A stretch of DNA of 64,000 bases from Hyphomicrobiales bacterium. Lineage in GTDB: Bacteria; Pseudomonadota; Alphaproteobacteria; Rhizobiales; Rhizobiaceae. The stretch's first letter is position 1, and every line of letters begins with the position of its first letter. The notes under the pieces were generated by a model. It was not told the DNA's origin and did no database searches. It saw only the letters and a list, made by a program, of their open reading frames with translations. The position numbers were made by a program, and so were the translations under genes. Positions 56,501 to 64,000 of this stretch are shown here, piece after piece. The stretch covers positions 290,962 through 354,961 of the forward strand of contig UBZT01000007.1 of the NCBI GenBank assembly GCA_900470155.1, given 5' to 3'.

Positions 56501-57886
56501 TTATCCAACGATGTTTTTGTGAATCCTGCCGTCCTTGACGATGACGACGAAATTCTGCGCCGGATCCTCGATCAGTCCGATCTCGGCCAGCGGGTTGCCG
56601 TCGACCAGCAGCAGATCCGCCAGCGCGCCTTCCTCCACCACGCCAAGCTTGCCTTCGTAAGGGCTGCGCAATCCTGACAAAGCCAGTATCTGGCCATTGT
56701 CCGCGGTGGCCATCTTGAGAATTTCGGCCGGCTGGTACCAGCGGGTCAGCTTGGCCAATTGCGCATTCTGGCGCTTGGCGAGCTTTGCGTCGAAAAGCGT
56801 ATCGCTGCCCCAGCCGGTCTTGATCTTGTGTTTCTTCGCCAGTGCATAGGCATTGTCCGTGCCGCTGAACATTTCGATCTGCTTTTTCCGGTTGGCGGAG
56901 CCTTCCGGAAACGGCGTTGCATCCTGATCGTCGAGAAAGGGCTGCAGGCACCACCAGATGCCCTTCTCAGCCATCATCGCGACAGTTGTGTCATCGAGCA
57001 GATTGCCATGCTCGATGCACCGCACCCCGGCATTGATCGCCTGCTGCACCGCTTTCGGCGTATAGGCATGCACCGTGGCATAGGTCCCCCAGTTTTCCGC
57101 GGCGATGACGCCGGCCTGCATTTCCTCCAGTGTGAACTGGGTCACATCGAGCGGGTCATAGAAGGATGACACGCCGCCGCCGGCCATCAGCTTGATCTGT
57201 GAGGCGCCCAGCGCCAGTTGCTCGCGCGCGCTCTTCCTGACGACGCCCGGATCGTCGGCAATGGCAGCAGCCCCCACCCGTTCGCTGTACGAATAGTCGC
57301 CGGGTTGCGCGGGCAGTTCGTTGGGCATGCGAAAATCGCCGTGCCCGCCGGTCTGCGAGATGAAGGCACCCGAAGGCCATATGCGCGGCCCCGTCGCAAG
57401 GCCTGCGTCGATACCACGCTTCAGGCCGAATGCGGGGCCGCCCATATCGCGGATCGAGGTAAAGCCGCGCATCAGCGTGTCATTGGCTTCCTTGACGGCG
57501 GCAACATTGATGAAGCCGATATCGGAGGTCAGCACGGCCGCCTGCGGGACGGAGGCGAACATGATGTGGGTGTGTGCATCGATCAGGCCCGGCATCAGCG
57601 TCCGGCCGTCCCCGGCAATCCGGGTCAGCGCGATATCGGCAGGGGAGACGATTGGAGTGGTTGAAATGGATTTGATCGTATTGCCGACGATCAGGACGCT
57701 CGACGGTTCCGAAAGCCTGTCCGACACGCCATCGAAGATACGGACATTTTCAAACAGGATACCGTTGGGCTGGCCTGTTTGGCCTGTCTGCGCTTTCGCC
57801 GGGGTGGAAATGCTCGACAGTCCGGCGGCGGCAAACACCGCACCGGCGCCGAGAAAGAAGCCGCGCCGGGAGAGGTCGGCATTCAT
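56501..57886 (-). CDS. Tat-exported amidohydrolase
   Basis: 461-residue metal-dependent amidohydrolase (imidazolonepropionase/prolidase-like group). A twin-arginine signal (LSRRGFFLGAGAVFAAAG) starts at the ATG at 57886, so the enzyme is folded before export. Metal motif DAHTHIMF follows MPGLID, the later histidines are in HAYTPKAV and IEHGNL, and the aspartate is in GWGSDTLFD. Similar proteins cleave dipeptides, Xaa-Pro or ring amides; the substrate is unknown. Divergent from the outer-membrane gene. Confidence 0.9.
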   Translation of the reverse strand: MNADLSRRGFFLGAGAVFAAAGLSSISTPAKAQTGQTGQPNGILFENVRIFDGVSDRLSEPSSVLIVGNTIKSISTTPIVSPADIALTRIAGDGRTLMPGLIDAHTHIMFASVPQAAVLTSDIGFINVAAVKEANDTLMRGFTSIRDMGGPAFGLKRGIDAGLATGPRIWPSGAFISQTGGHGDFRMPNELPAQPGDYSYSERVGAAAIADDPGVVRKSAREQLALGASQIKLMAGGGVSSFYDPLDVTQFTLEEMQAGVIAAENWGTYATVHAYTPKAVQQAINAGVRCIEHGNLLDDTTVAMMAEKGIWWCLQPFLDDQDATPFPEGSANRKKQIEMFSGTDNAYALAKKHKIKTGWGSDTLFDAKLAKRQNAQLAKLTRWYQPAEILKMATADNGQILALSGLRSPYEGKLGVVEEGALADLLLVDGNPLAEIGLIEDPAQNFVVIVKDGRIHKNIVG

Positions 57887-58239
57887 GCGTATTGTGAGAG
57901 TGTTCAGACTTGGATCGCAGCATCGGCATGTATCGATATCGATCAAGCTGTCGTATTTGCGTCCAAATCGCACAGGCATGGCGATACCCTTCAGGAAGGT
58001 GACCAAAATCGATCTGTCGGCATACTATCAAGATCGGCTACGTGTTCAATCAAATAAGGATCTGGTTTTTATGTTGTTGTAATTTGACATTGTTCAAAAT
58101 CGTCGCATGTTTTTTGCTTCTCCGTGATTATTTATTTGTCCTTCTGTTGAATCTATCGAATGAGTGGTGAGGATCCGGAGAAATATAGTACAGATTGTCA
58201 CGGCGATGCCGGTCTGCGCTTTCAACAGGAGATGGGCTT
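57887..58239. other. Divergent intergenic region between amidohydrolase and OMP genes
   Basis: 353 bases, clearly AT-richer than its flanks. A TTGACA (58084-58089) with a poor -10 and the short inverted repeat TTGA/TCAA around it may be part of a promoter for the OMP gene. No ORF is supported. Confidence 0.4.
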
Positions 58240-59121
58240 GTGTTCAGATGTAAGGGCGCAATAGCCCGCGTTCTTGCCGGGAGTGCCTTCCTGCTGCTCT
58301 CGTCTTTGCCGCAAGCGGCAGCGCAACAGGTCCCCCCCGGCCAACCAACCGCGACATCGGCCGCGATATCGGCACTTGACGCCGGAAACGCAGCCGAAGC
58401 CTCGTCTCTGCCCGATCGCTGGAAACTGATCGTCAGTCCCTATGTCTGGGCCCTGTCGCTGGATGGGGATGCGTCGTTGGCCGGCTTCGACACCCATGTC
58501 GACGTGCCGTTTTCCGAGACGCTCAAACATCTCGATCTGGCCATCATGGGCAATGTCGAAGTCACCAACGGGCGCTTTGGTTTTTACGTCGACGGCCAGT
58601 ATGCGCAAACGAGCCAGGAGGAGGAATTGCTGTCCAACGAGCTCGCGGTTGGGATTACCACCACGACATTGGCGCTCGGTGCCTTTTACCGCGCTTACGA
58701 GGTCGAACTCGGCGGACTGACCGTGTTCAACGAAGCGCGGGTTTTTGCCCTGGAGCCGACGATCGGGTTGCGTTGGACCAAACTGGAGGCAACTGTCGAT
58801 GCCCTTGGCCTGTCGGTCACCAAGCAGGCAAACTGGACGGATCCCTTCATCGGTCTGCGATTGAACGCCGACCTCGACGAGCGATGGAACCTGTGGGCGG
58901 AGGCCGATATCGGCGGCTTCGATATCGGGTCGAAGATCAGCTATAGCGCGCAGGCCTTCCTTGGCTATCGCACCTTTGTTCTCGATCATCCAACGGTCTT
59001 GCGTCTGGGATACCGCGTCACCGCGCAAGACTTCGAAACGGATGATTTCACCGGCAGCAACAAATTCCAGTGGGACGTCACCCAGCATGGCCCGATCATC
59101 GGTTTTTCCATGCAGTTTTGA
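58240..59121 (+). CDS. Outer-membrane beta-barrel protein
   Basis: 293-residue exported protein. The start is a GTG at 58240 with AGGAG eight bases upstream, followed by a signal peptide ending PQAAAQ. The mature part alternates polar and aromatic residues (WKLIVSPYVWALSLDGD, FGFYVDGQYAQTSQ, FLGYRTFVLD) and ends in a terminal Phe (GFSMQF), the signature for outer-membrane insertion by BamA. No enzymatic motif. Function unknown; a small barrel of eight to ten strands is likely. Convergent with a small minus-strand gene, 14 bases apart. Confidence 0.85.
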   Translation: MFRCKGAIARVLAGSAFLLLSSLPQAAAQQVPPGQPTATSAAISALDAGNAAEASSLPDRWKLIVSPYVWALSLDGDASLAGFDTHVDVPFSETLKHLDLAIMGNVEVTNGRFGFYVDGQYAQTSQEEELLSNELAVGITTTTLALGAFYRAYEVELGGLTVFNEARVFALEPTIGLRWTKLEATVDALGLSVTKQANWTDPFIGLRLNADLDERWNLWAEADIGGFDIGSKISYSAQAFLGYRTFVLDHPTVLRLGYRVTAQDFETDDFTGSNKFQWDVTQHGPIIGFSMQF

Positions 59122-59135
59122 TCGGCGTGGCAGGA

Positions 59136-59333
59136 TCAGGCGTAGCCGATGAACTCGGGCGCGACCTGACGATTGGCTCCGTAATCGCGGGCAAAAGCAT
59201 TCTGGCCGCGCCCCGTGGCCTGAAGTTCGATAACGGCCGGGCGTGCGGCACCATCGGCATAGGTTCCGGTGTCCGGCGTCCCCGTGGCAGTGCCGCGTTC
59301 AACGGTTCGGATCGCGTTCAGCAATGTCAGCAT
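59136..59333 (-). CDS. Small conserved-looking protein, 65 residues
   Basis: Starts MLTLLNAIRTVERG and ends RDYGANRQVAPEFIGYA. A strong GGAGG Shine-Dalgarno lies seven bases before the ATG, and the gene has a spacer of its own, so it is real despite its size. No signal peptide. I do not recognise a family; the C-terminal stretch from ATGRGQNAFARD onward looks conserved in style. A CtrA-like box lies about 70 bases upstream. Function is unknown. Confidence 0.7.
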   Translation of the reverse strand: MLTLLNAIRTVERGTATGTPDTGTYADGAARPAVIELQATGRGQNAFARDYGANRQVAPEFIGYA

Positions 59334-59402
59334 GTTTTGTCCTCCAGATGAGTGCGGAAACGACGATACGACGCACTCGGTTCCTTCTTACGAGCTATTC
59401 CA

Positions 59403-59421
59403 TTGACCAAGCGTTAACCAT
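59403..59421. promoter_or_regulatory. CtrA-like box upstream of the 65-residue gene
   Basis: TTGA (59403-59406), seven bases, TTAA (59414-59417) within a TTAACCAT half-site. One mismatch to TTAA-N7-TTAA. It lies between two divergent genes, 70 bases before the minus-strand ATG and 154 before the plus-strand one. Confidence 0.4.
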
Positions 59422-59574
59422 AACTGGCGAGACGACTTTTTGATGGCCTATTCGACAACGCGGTCGGGCGACCTCGCCAATTGATCTGCGGGTCGCGAGC
59501 ATCTTGACGATTGTCATATACGCCGCGTAAACGCACATGCTAGAGCCCGGCTTTGTCGAACAGGAGCAAGGCTG

Positions 59575-59787
59575 ATGGAAGTCCGCGATTCAAATGGAAC
59601 GGTCCTCAATGAGGGCGACAACGTGACCCTGGTGAAGGACCTCAAGGTCAAAGGTACATCCGAGACGCTGAAGCGCGGCACGGTGATCAAGGGCATCCAC
59701 CTGACCGACAATGAAGACGAGGTTGAATGCCGCCATGCCAAGATCAAGGGCCTGGTTCTGCGCACCGAATTTCTGAAGAAAGCCTGA
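59575..59787 (+). CDS. PhnA/YjdM C-terminal-domain protein
   Basis: 70-residue protein matching the SH3-like C-terminal domain of PhnA/YjdM: VRDSNGTVLNEGDNVTLVKD then LKVKGTSETLKRGTVIKGI and LVLRTEFLKKA. The zinc-ribbon half of full-length YjdM is missing, as in many alphaproteobacterial members. Despite the name, no link to phosphonate use is established. AAGG precedes the ATG. Confidence 0.9.
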   Translation: MEVRDSNGTVLNEGDNVTLVKDLKVKGTSETLKRGTVIKGIHLTDNEDEVECRHAKIKGLVLRTEFLKKA

Positions 59788-59919
59788 CCAGGCGATAGCG
59801 GGCATGATCGTTGTCAAGAATCCAGATAGATTCGCGCGTCGCGGCTAAGTCTGGCAGTAGACAATCGTCAAAAATACCGGCGTAGTGATGCAGCGGTAAT
59901 CTTGCGACGGAGCTTCGTT

Positions 59920-60426
59920 ATGATCTTCGGTATGACGCCTTTTACGTTCTTTCATGTCCTTCTCAGTCTGATCGGCATCGCGGCGGGTTTTGTCGCGCTG
60001 CAGGGCTGGCTCCGGTCGGAACTGCGCGCCGGCTGGACGGCGCTATTTCTCGGCACCACGATTGCGACGGTGGTCACCGGCTTCCTGTTTCCCTACACGC
60101 TCTTCACCCCGGCCATTGGCGTTGGCATCATCACCGCGGTGTTTCTGGCGGTTGCCGTCTATGCCCTTTACCGCGGGCATCTGTCGGGCTATTGGCGGCC
60201 GGCTTTTGTCATCTGTTCGGTGGTCTCGCTCTACCTCAACACCTTCGTTCTCGTGGTGCAGGCCTTTCTCAAGGTTCCGGCCCTCAACGCACTGGCACCG
60301 AACGGCTCCGAGCAGCCATTTGCCATCGCCCAAGGCCTGGTACTCGTCGCCTTTCTTGGCCTCGGCTATCTGGCGACCGTCCGCTTCCGCCCGGGTCTCG
60401 CGCAGGGCCTGCGCTCGCGGTTCTAG
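59920..60426 (+). CDS. Membrane protein, five hydrophobic helices
   Basis: 168 residues with about five membrane helices: FFHVLLSLIGIAAGFVALQ, a Thr/Ala stretch ending TGFLFPYT, IGVGIITAVFLAVAVYALY, a VICSVVSLYLNTFVLVVQ segment and a last helix. The start is the ATG at 59920 with GGAG seven bases upstream. The layout is that of an uncharacterised DUF2306-like integral protein, but I cannot confirm a family. Convergent with the glycosyltransferase, 12 bases apart. Confidence 0.75.
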   Translation: MIFGMTPFTFFHVLLSLIGIAAGFVALQGWLRSELRAGWTALFLGTTIATVVTGFLFPYTLFTPAIGVGIITAVFLAVAVYALYRGHLSGYWRPAFVICSVVSLYLNTFVLVVQAFLKVPALNALAPNGSEQPFAIAQGLVLVAFLGLGYLATVRFRPGLAQGLRSRF

Positions 60427-60438
60427 CCGCGAAACACT

Positions 60439-61653
60439 CTAGCTGTCCGCGTCAAGGCGCGCGGCCTCCTGAATGTCGCGGATCAGGTCGGGCAGGGCGC
60501 TTTGCACCCTGTTCCAGCTCGGCATGAACGGTGTCGCGTTCGGATTGTCCAGGTAGACATTGCCGGCCTCGATCAGGTTGGCGGCGAACAGTTCCACCGC
60601 CTGCTCCTCCCGGTGCCGGTCGGTGGTCAGCCCGTTCATGCGCGCGTCGTGGTGATAGGTCTCCACCAGATCGAGTGCCGTCCGGTAATAGGTGGCCTTC
60701 AGCGTGCGGAAGGCGTCCTGGCTGAACACCACCCCATCGGTTGCCAGTTTCCGATACAATGCCTTGGTAATGTCGATCGACATGCGCGACAGGCCGCGGG
60801 CCGCATCTTCCGGCGAAAGCGGCTGGTGCTTGTGGTCATAGGCATCGGCAATGTCGACCTGGCAGATCGAATGGTTCGAATAGTTGCGCCACAGCTCCGA
60901 CAGCACGCCGATCTCCAGCCCCCAGTCGGATGGAATGCGGATATCCGACAGGATATGGGTCTGCATGGCGAACTCGCCGGCCAGCGGATAGCGGAAGGCC
61001 TTGAGGTAGTCGATGTATGGATGATGTCCGATGACCTTTTCCAGGCTGAGCAGCAGCGGTGTCACCAGCAGTCGTGTGACGCGGCCATTCAGCGAACGGT
61101 CGGCGATGCGGGGATAGTAGCCCTTGGAAAACACATAGGGAAAACGCGGATTGGCGACCGGATAGACGAGACGCGCCAGCATCTCGCGGGAATAGGTGAC
61201 GATATCGCAGTCGTGCAGTGCCACTACGCCCGGTTGCCGTGCCCCGAGCAGATAACCCATGCAGAACCAGACATTGCGTCCTTTGCCGGGCTGGTCAGGC
61301 GACAGGTCCTGCGCCTTGAGCTTTTCGTCAACCGCACGAAGTCGCGGTCCGTCATGCCACAGGATCGTGTGCTTTTGCGGCAGGCGGGAGAAATACTGCC
61401 GGGCATGCTGGAATTGCGCCTGGTCGGCCTGATCGAGCCCGATGACGATTTCGGAAATATAGGGAACCTGCGACAGCTCCGAGACGATGTGTTCGAGGGC
61501 CGGGGCTTCCAGTTCGGAATAGAGCGATGGCAGGATCAGCGTAATCGGACGGCTGGAGGCAAACACCGCAAGTTCCTTCTCCATCCGGTCAAGATCGCGT
61601 TCGCGCAGATTGTGCAGGGTGGCAACCACCCCGTTCTGGTGAAAATCGGCCAT
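60439..61653 (-). CDS. Glucosyl-3-phosphoglycerate synthase-like glycosyltransferase (GT81 type)
   Basis: 404-residue retaining glycosyltransferase. The metal/nucleotide-sugar acid motif is ALHDCDIVTYSREML; the region SDWGLEIGVLSELW is typical of glucosyl- and mannosyl-3-phosphoglycerate synthases. No membrane anchor. It would make glucosyl-3-phosphoglycerate from NDP-glucose and 3-phosphoglycerate, the precursor of the compatible solute glucosylglycerate. The gene directly upstream encodes the matching phosphatase, which supports this call. The sugar (glucose or mannose) is inferred. AGGA Shine-Dalgarno before the ATG at 61653. Confidence 0.75.
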   Translation of the reverse strand: MADFHQNGVVATLHNLRERDLDRMEKELAVFASSRPITLILPSLYSELEAPALEHIVSELSQVPYISEIVIGLDQADQAQFQHARQYFSRLPQKHTILWHDGPRLRAVDEKLKAQDLSPDQPGKGRNVWFCMGYLLGARQPGVVALHDCDIVTYSREMLARLVYPVANPRFPYVFSKGYYPRIADRSLNGRVTRLLVTPLLLSLEKVIGHHPYIDYLKAFRYPLAGEFAMQTHILSDIRIPSDWGLEIGVLSELWRNYSNHSICQVDIADAYDHKHQPLSPEDAARGLSRMSIDITKALYRKLATDGVVFSQDAFRTLKATYYRTALDLVETYHHDARMNGLTTDRHREEQAVELFAANLIEAGNVYLDNPNATPFMPSWNRVQSALPDLIRDIQEAARLDADS

Positions 61654-61690
61654 GATATTCCTTTCGAAAAAATGCGCGGTTGCCGCCGCG

Positions 61691-62479
61691 TCAGAGCAAT
61701 CCTGTTGCAACGAGATGATGGATCATGCGGTTCCAGCCGGCAGGCCCCGGTTCTTCGGAGCGCAGGATGAGACCCTGCCGTTCCCGTTCGGTGACCGGCA
61801 ATGGTGTGTGGGACGGATTGGCGATGATGATGCCGCAATCGGCCGCCTCCAGCATCGCCAGGTCATTTGGCGCATCACCGAGGGCCACCGAAACGACCGC
61901 CTCGCCGGATTGCCGACGATAATAGGCCACAAGCTCTGCCATGCGGACTGCTTTCGATGTCCTTGGCATCACGGTGAAGAAGCGCCCGCCCTGCATGGCC
62001 TGGAAGCCGGCGGCCTCGAGCAGCGCCGAAAAGGCGCGTCTCTGCACGTCGCTGCCGGTGAAATGGCCGGGCTCGGAAAAGTTACGCTGCTTGGCAAGCG
62101 CCGCGGCCTCGAGTGAAAGCCCTGTCGCCAGTGCCACCTCTTCGACGCTCCAGTCACCGAAACCGGTGAAACAACCACGCAGCTCTTGCGGCAACGCGGC
62201 AAGAAACAGCCGTATGCGTTGGTAGAGACTCGGCGAATCATCGCCGCCACGCTCCGTATTCCGCCAATTGGCGATGCCCGCACCGTTTTCAACGATCAGC
62301 GGATAATCGATGCCAAGCGCCATCGACAGAGGCCGCATCTCGGCCTCCGTCTTGCTGCTGGCAAGAACGAGGGGAATGTCGCGCGCCTTCAGAAGCGCCA
62401 GCGCTGGCCTCGCCGCCTCGAAGGAATAGCTGTCGTGATCGAGCAGCGTTCCATCGAGATCGGTGAAGACGACGATCAT
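61691..62479 (-). CDS. Mannosyl/glucosyl-3-phosphoglycerate phosphatase (HAD)
   Basis: 262-residue HAD phosphatase of the MpgP/YedP group. Motif I is VFTDLDGTLLDHDSY, motif II LVLASSKTEAEM, motif IV LGDAPNDLAML. The cap is of the Cof type. The enzyme removes phosphate from the glycosyl-3-phosphoglycerate made by the next gene. Its ATG overlaps the rlmB stop (ATGA). The two-gene pathway is complete for glucosyl- or mannosylglycerate. Precise sugar inferred. Confidence 0.82.
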   Translation of the reverse strand: MIVVFTDLDGTLLDHDSYSFEAARPALALLKARDIPLVLASSKTEAEMRPLSMALGIDYPLIVENGAGIANWRNTERGGDDSPSLYQRIRLFLAALPQELRGCFTGFGDWSVEEVALATGLSLEAAALAKQRNFSEPGHFTGSDVQRRAFSALLEAAGFQAMQGGRFFTVMPRTSKAVRMAELVAYYRRQSGEAVVSVALGDAPNDLAMLEAADCGIIIANPSHTPLPVTERERQGLILRSEEPGPAGWNRMIHHLVATGLL

Positions 62480-63351
62480 TTTGCCAGATGCTGGCGCGAC
62501 GCATAAAGCGCGATCGCTGCGGCATTGGAGACGTTCAGCGACTTGATCGCGCCCGGCATGTCGAGACGTGCCAGCGCAGACACGGTGTCGCGCGTCTTCT
62601 GCCGCAGGCCCTTGCCTTCGGCGCCGAGCACCAGCGCGATCTTGTCGCCTGCCAACATGCTTTCCATCGGTTCGGGACCGTCCGAATCAAGCCCGATGGA
62701 GAAGAAGCCGAGCTTGTGCAATTCGGCCAGCGCATCAGACAGGTTGGTGATCTGGATATAGGGGATCATTTCCAGCGCGCCTGAGGCCGATTTGGCCAGC
62801 ACGCCCGATTCGGTCGGGCTGTGGCGCATGGTGGTGATCACTGCACCGGCGCCGAACGCCACGGCCGAGCGCATGATCGCGCCGACATTGTGCGGATCGG
62901 TGACCTGGTCGAGCACCAGCAGCAGCGGGCTGTCCTGCAGCGCTTCCAGCCGGCGCACGGGCAGGGGCCTCGTCTCGAGCATCACGCCCTGATGGATCGC
63001 CTCCGGTCCGAGGATCTTGTCGAGATCCTGCGGGGTGACCATCTCGACCGGGAAGCCGAGGGCCGCCACAGACTCGATCTGCAACCGCACCAGCGCGTTC
63101 TGGGTCGCCGACAGCTTGATCAGCTTGCGCTCGGGATTGTCGAGAGCCGCGCGCACGGTGTGCAGGCCATAGAGATGGACCTGATCGGGCGCCACCGGCG
63201 GCGGCGTCCAGTCGGCATTGCTTTTGCGTCGCTTTTGCGGCTGCGGGGTTGGGATTTCGCCACGCTCGCGCTTTGCATCGCGCACCTGACGGCGCAGCGT
63301 TGCATAGTGGGTGTCACGGGAGGATTTGTCGTCGGAAGTGTCTTTTGCCAT
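62476..63351 (-). CDS. rlmB: 23S rRNA (guanosine-2251-2'-O)-methyltransferase RlmB
   Basis: SPOUT-class methyltransferase of the TrmH family, 291 residues. A basic N-terminal extension (about 50 residues, QKRRKSNADW) precedes the substrate-binding domain (LYGLHTVRAALDNPERK) and the knot with DQVTDPHNVGAIMRSA, LVLGAEGKGLR and SLNVSNAAAIALYAS. Start ATG at 63351; the longer frame reaches into the promoter region of the tRNA genes. Shares a transcript with the phosphatase gene. Confidence 0.93.
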   Translation of the reverse strand: MAKDTSDDKSSRDTHYATLRRQVRDAKRERGEIPTPQPQKRRKSNADWTPPPVAPDQVHLYGLHTVRAALDNPERKLIKLSATQNALVRLQIESVAALGFPVEMVTPQDLDKILGPEAIHQGVMLETRPLPVRRLEALQDSPLLLVLDQVTDPHNVGAIMRSAVAFGAGAVITTMRHSPTESGVLAKSASGALEMIPYIQITNLSDALAELHKLGFFSIGLDSDGPEPMESMLAGDKIALVLGAEGKGLRQKTRDTVSALARLDMPGAIKSLNVSNAAAIALYASRQHLAK

Positions 63352-63454
63352 GCAGCCCTTATAACGCTCCGATGCATCTGGGGATAGACCCGGGGCGAAA
63401 GCCGAGCATTTCTGGGGCTGCAAAATTTTTCGAGATTTTTCGTATGTCATCGTG

Positions 63455-63483
63455 TTGACATCAGGGAATTGGGCAGTCATATA
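63455..63483 (+). promoter_or_regulatory. Promoter of the tRNA-Tyr/tRNA-Gly unit
   Basis: Perfect -35 TTGACA (63455-63460), 17-base spacer and CATATA (63478-63483), a good alphaproteobacterial sigma-70 match, about 75 bases before tRNA-Tyr. Confidence 0.75.
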
Positions 63484-63560
63484 CCCGCCGCAGACCGAGG
63501 GGGCGCCGCTCCACCGGTCTGGAATGAAAAGCTTGGTCGCTTTGATCCGGACGAAAAACT

Positions 63561-63645
63561 GGAGAGATGCCCGAGTGGTTAAAGGGGACGGACTGTAAAT
63601 CCGTTGGCTCAGCCTACGTTGGTTCAAATCCAACTCTCTCCACCA
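63561..63645 (+). tRNA. tRNA-Tyr (GTA)
   Basis: 85 bases with encoded CCA and a long variable arm as expected for tRNA-Tyr. Acceptor GGAGAGA pairs with TCTCTCC; anticodon GTA in ACTGTAAAT; T-loop GTTCAAATC. Confidence 0.98.
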
Positions 63646-63666
63646 TTCGTCCTCGGATCACACATC

Positions 63667-63740
63667 GCGGGTATAGCTCAATGGTAGAGCAGCAGCCTTC
63701 CAAGCTGAATACACGGGTTCGATTCCCGTTACCCGCTCCA
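63667..63740 (+). tRNA. tRNA-Gly (TCC)
   Basis: 74 bases with encoded CCA. Acceptor GCGGGTA pairs with TACCCGC, discriminator T, anticodon TCC in CCTTCCAAG, T-loop GTTCGATTC. Lies 21 bases after tRNA-Tyr and is probably cut from the same transcript. Confidence 0.98.
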
Positions 63741-63959
63741 AGTCTTATGCCCAAAACATTGAAATCACGCGCATTTATCAAATTGCTTTCCGTTGCGGGA
63801 ATGTCGGTTTGATCGCGTGTTGCTCGCGCGCTTTGCTGCCTTTCTGAGCGCCATCCGCAGCGAGCATTTATCGCTTGCGCAATCCTCTCGAAACCCTTAA
63901 ACGGCGGACCAAACCGGTTTGCCCGGGGCAACCTCTTTTCGTTCATAGGAAGCATTCAA

Positions 63960-64000
63960 ATGGCAAAGAGTAAGTTTGAGCGCAACAAGCCGCACGTTAA
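63960..64000 (+). CDS. tuf: Elongation factor Tu (5' end)
   Basis: The first 13 codons and part of the next, MAKSKFERNKPHV, are the standard N terminus of proteobacterial EF-Tu. AGGA lies nine bases upstream. The tRNA-Tyr, tRNA-Gly, tuf order is the usual one upstream of secE-nusG in related bacteria. Truncated by the window edge. Confidence 0.95.
   Translation, partial: MAKSKFERNKPHV

Noticed and set aside
59348..59446. 32-codon plus-strand ORF between the 65-residue gene and the PhnA-domain gene
   Set aside because: No RBS (the preceding bases are the reverse complement of the opposite gene's RBS) and no clear character.

Overview
The window is chromosomal DNA of an alphaproteobacterium, almost certainly a member of Rhizobiaceae (Rhizobium/Agrobacterium group). 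The evidence is the lolD-dnaE, divK-pleD, topA-rnr, gatCAB, accBC-aat, rne-amidase-mrcA-prfB and tRNA-Tyr/tRNA-Gly/tuf blocks, the high GC content, and alphaproteobacterial family proteins such as NDUFA12, DUF2155, DUF3572 and DUF983. The genus cannot be fixed from sequence alone. Most of the window is ordinary core genome: there is no prophage, IS element, CRISPR array or rRNA operon. lolD is cut by the left edge and tuf by the right edge.

Layout. 0-10.6 kb: lolD end, a 28-codon membrane peptide, dnaE, an L,D-transpeptidase, a DUF1275 membrane protein, dinB, a HAD protein with DUF3572, and the cell-cycle regulators divK and pleD. 10.6-11.6 kb: a non-coding stretch with a candidate structured RNA, then rpmG. 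11.6-23.2 kb, mostly on the minus strand: an MFS exporter, topA-rnr-DUF983, dprA, plsY and pyrB-pyrC'. 23.3-35.8 kb: an AidB-like dehydrogenase, an AEC permease, ruvX, the gatC/gatA/gatB amidotransferase genes interleaved with four GNAT acetyltransferases, NDUFA12 and DUF2155. 36.0-37.8 kb: a small accessory islet with a short hypothetical gene, a rhizobial palindromic repeat, a VOC protein and an Abi_C (abortive infection) gene. 37.8-43.7 kb: aat-accC-accB-aroQ, a DsbA-like protein, an aminotransferase and a GNAT. 43.7-52.6 kb: rne facing away from the cell-wall genes amidase and mrcA, then prfB with a programmed frameshift. 52.6-64 kb: a TetR/MFS efflux pair with a palindromic operator, nadK, tRNA-Thr, a Tat-exported amidohydrolase, an outer-membrane protein, small proteins, a likely glucosylglycerate operon with rlmB, tRNA-Tyr, tRNA-Gly and the start of tuf.

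Functional themes are translation and RNA metabolism (gatCAB, prfB, rlmB, tRNAs, rne, rnr, aat, rpmG), DNA replication and topology (dnaE, dinB, topA, ruvX, dprA), the cell envelope (L,D-transpeptidase, amidase, PBP1a, plsY, LolD) and cell-cycle signalling (divK, pleD). Several genes are shorter than 60-70 codons or start at GTG/TTG. They were placed by Shine-Dalgarno match, overlap and protein character. The most noteworthy items are the candidate RNA next to pleD, the Abi_C islet, the pyrC homologue lacking its metal ligands, the prfB frameshift cassette, and several unannotated-looking small proteins.
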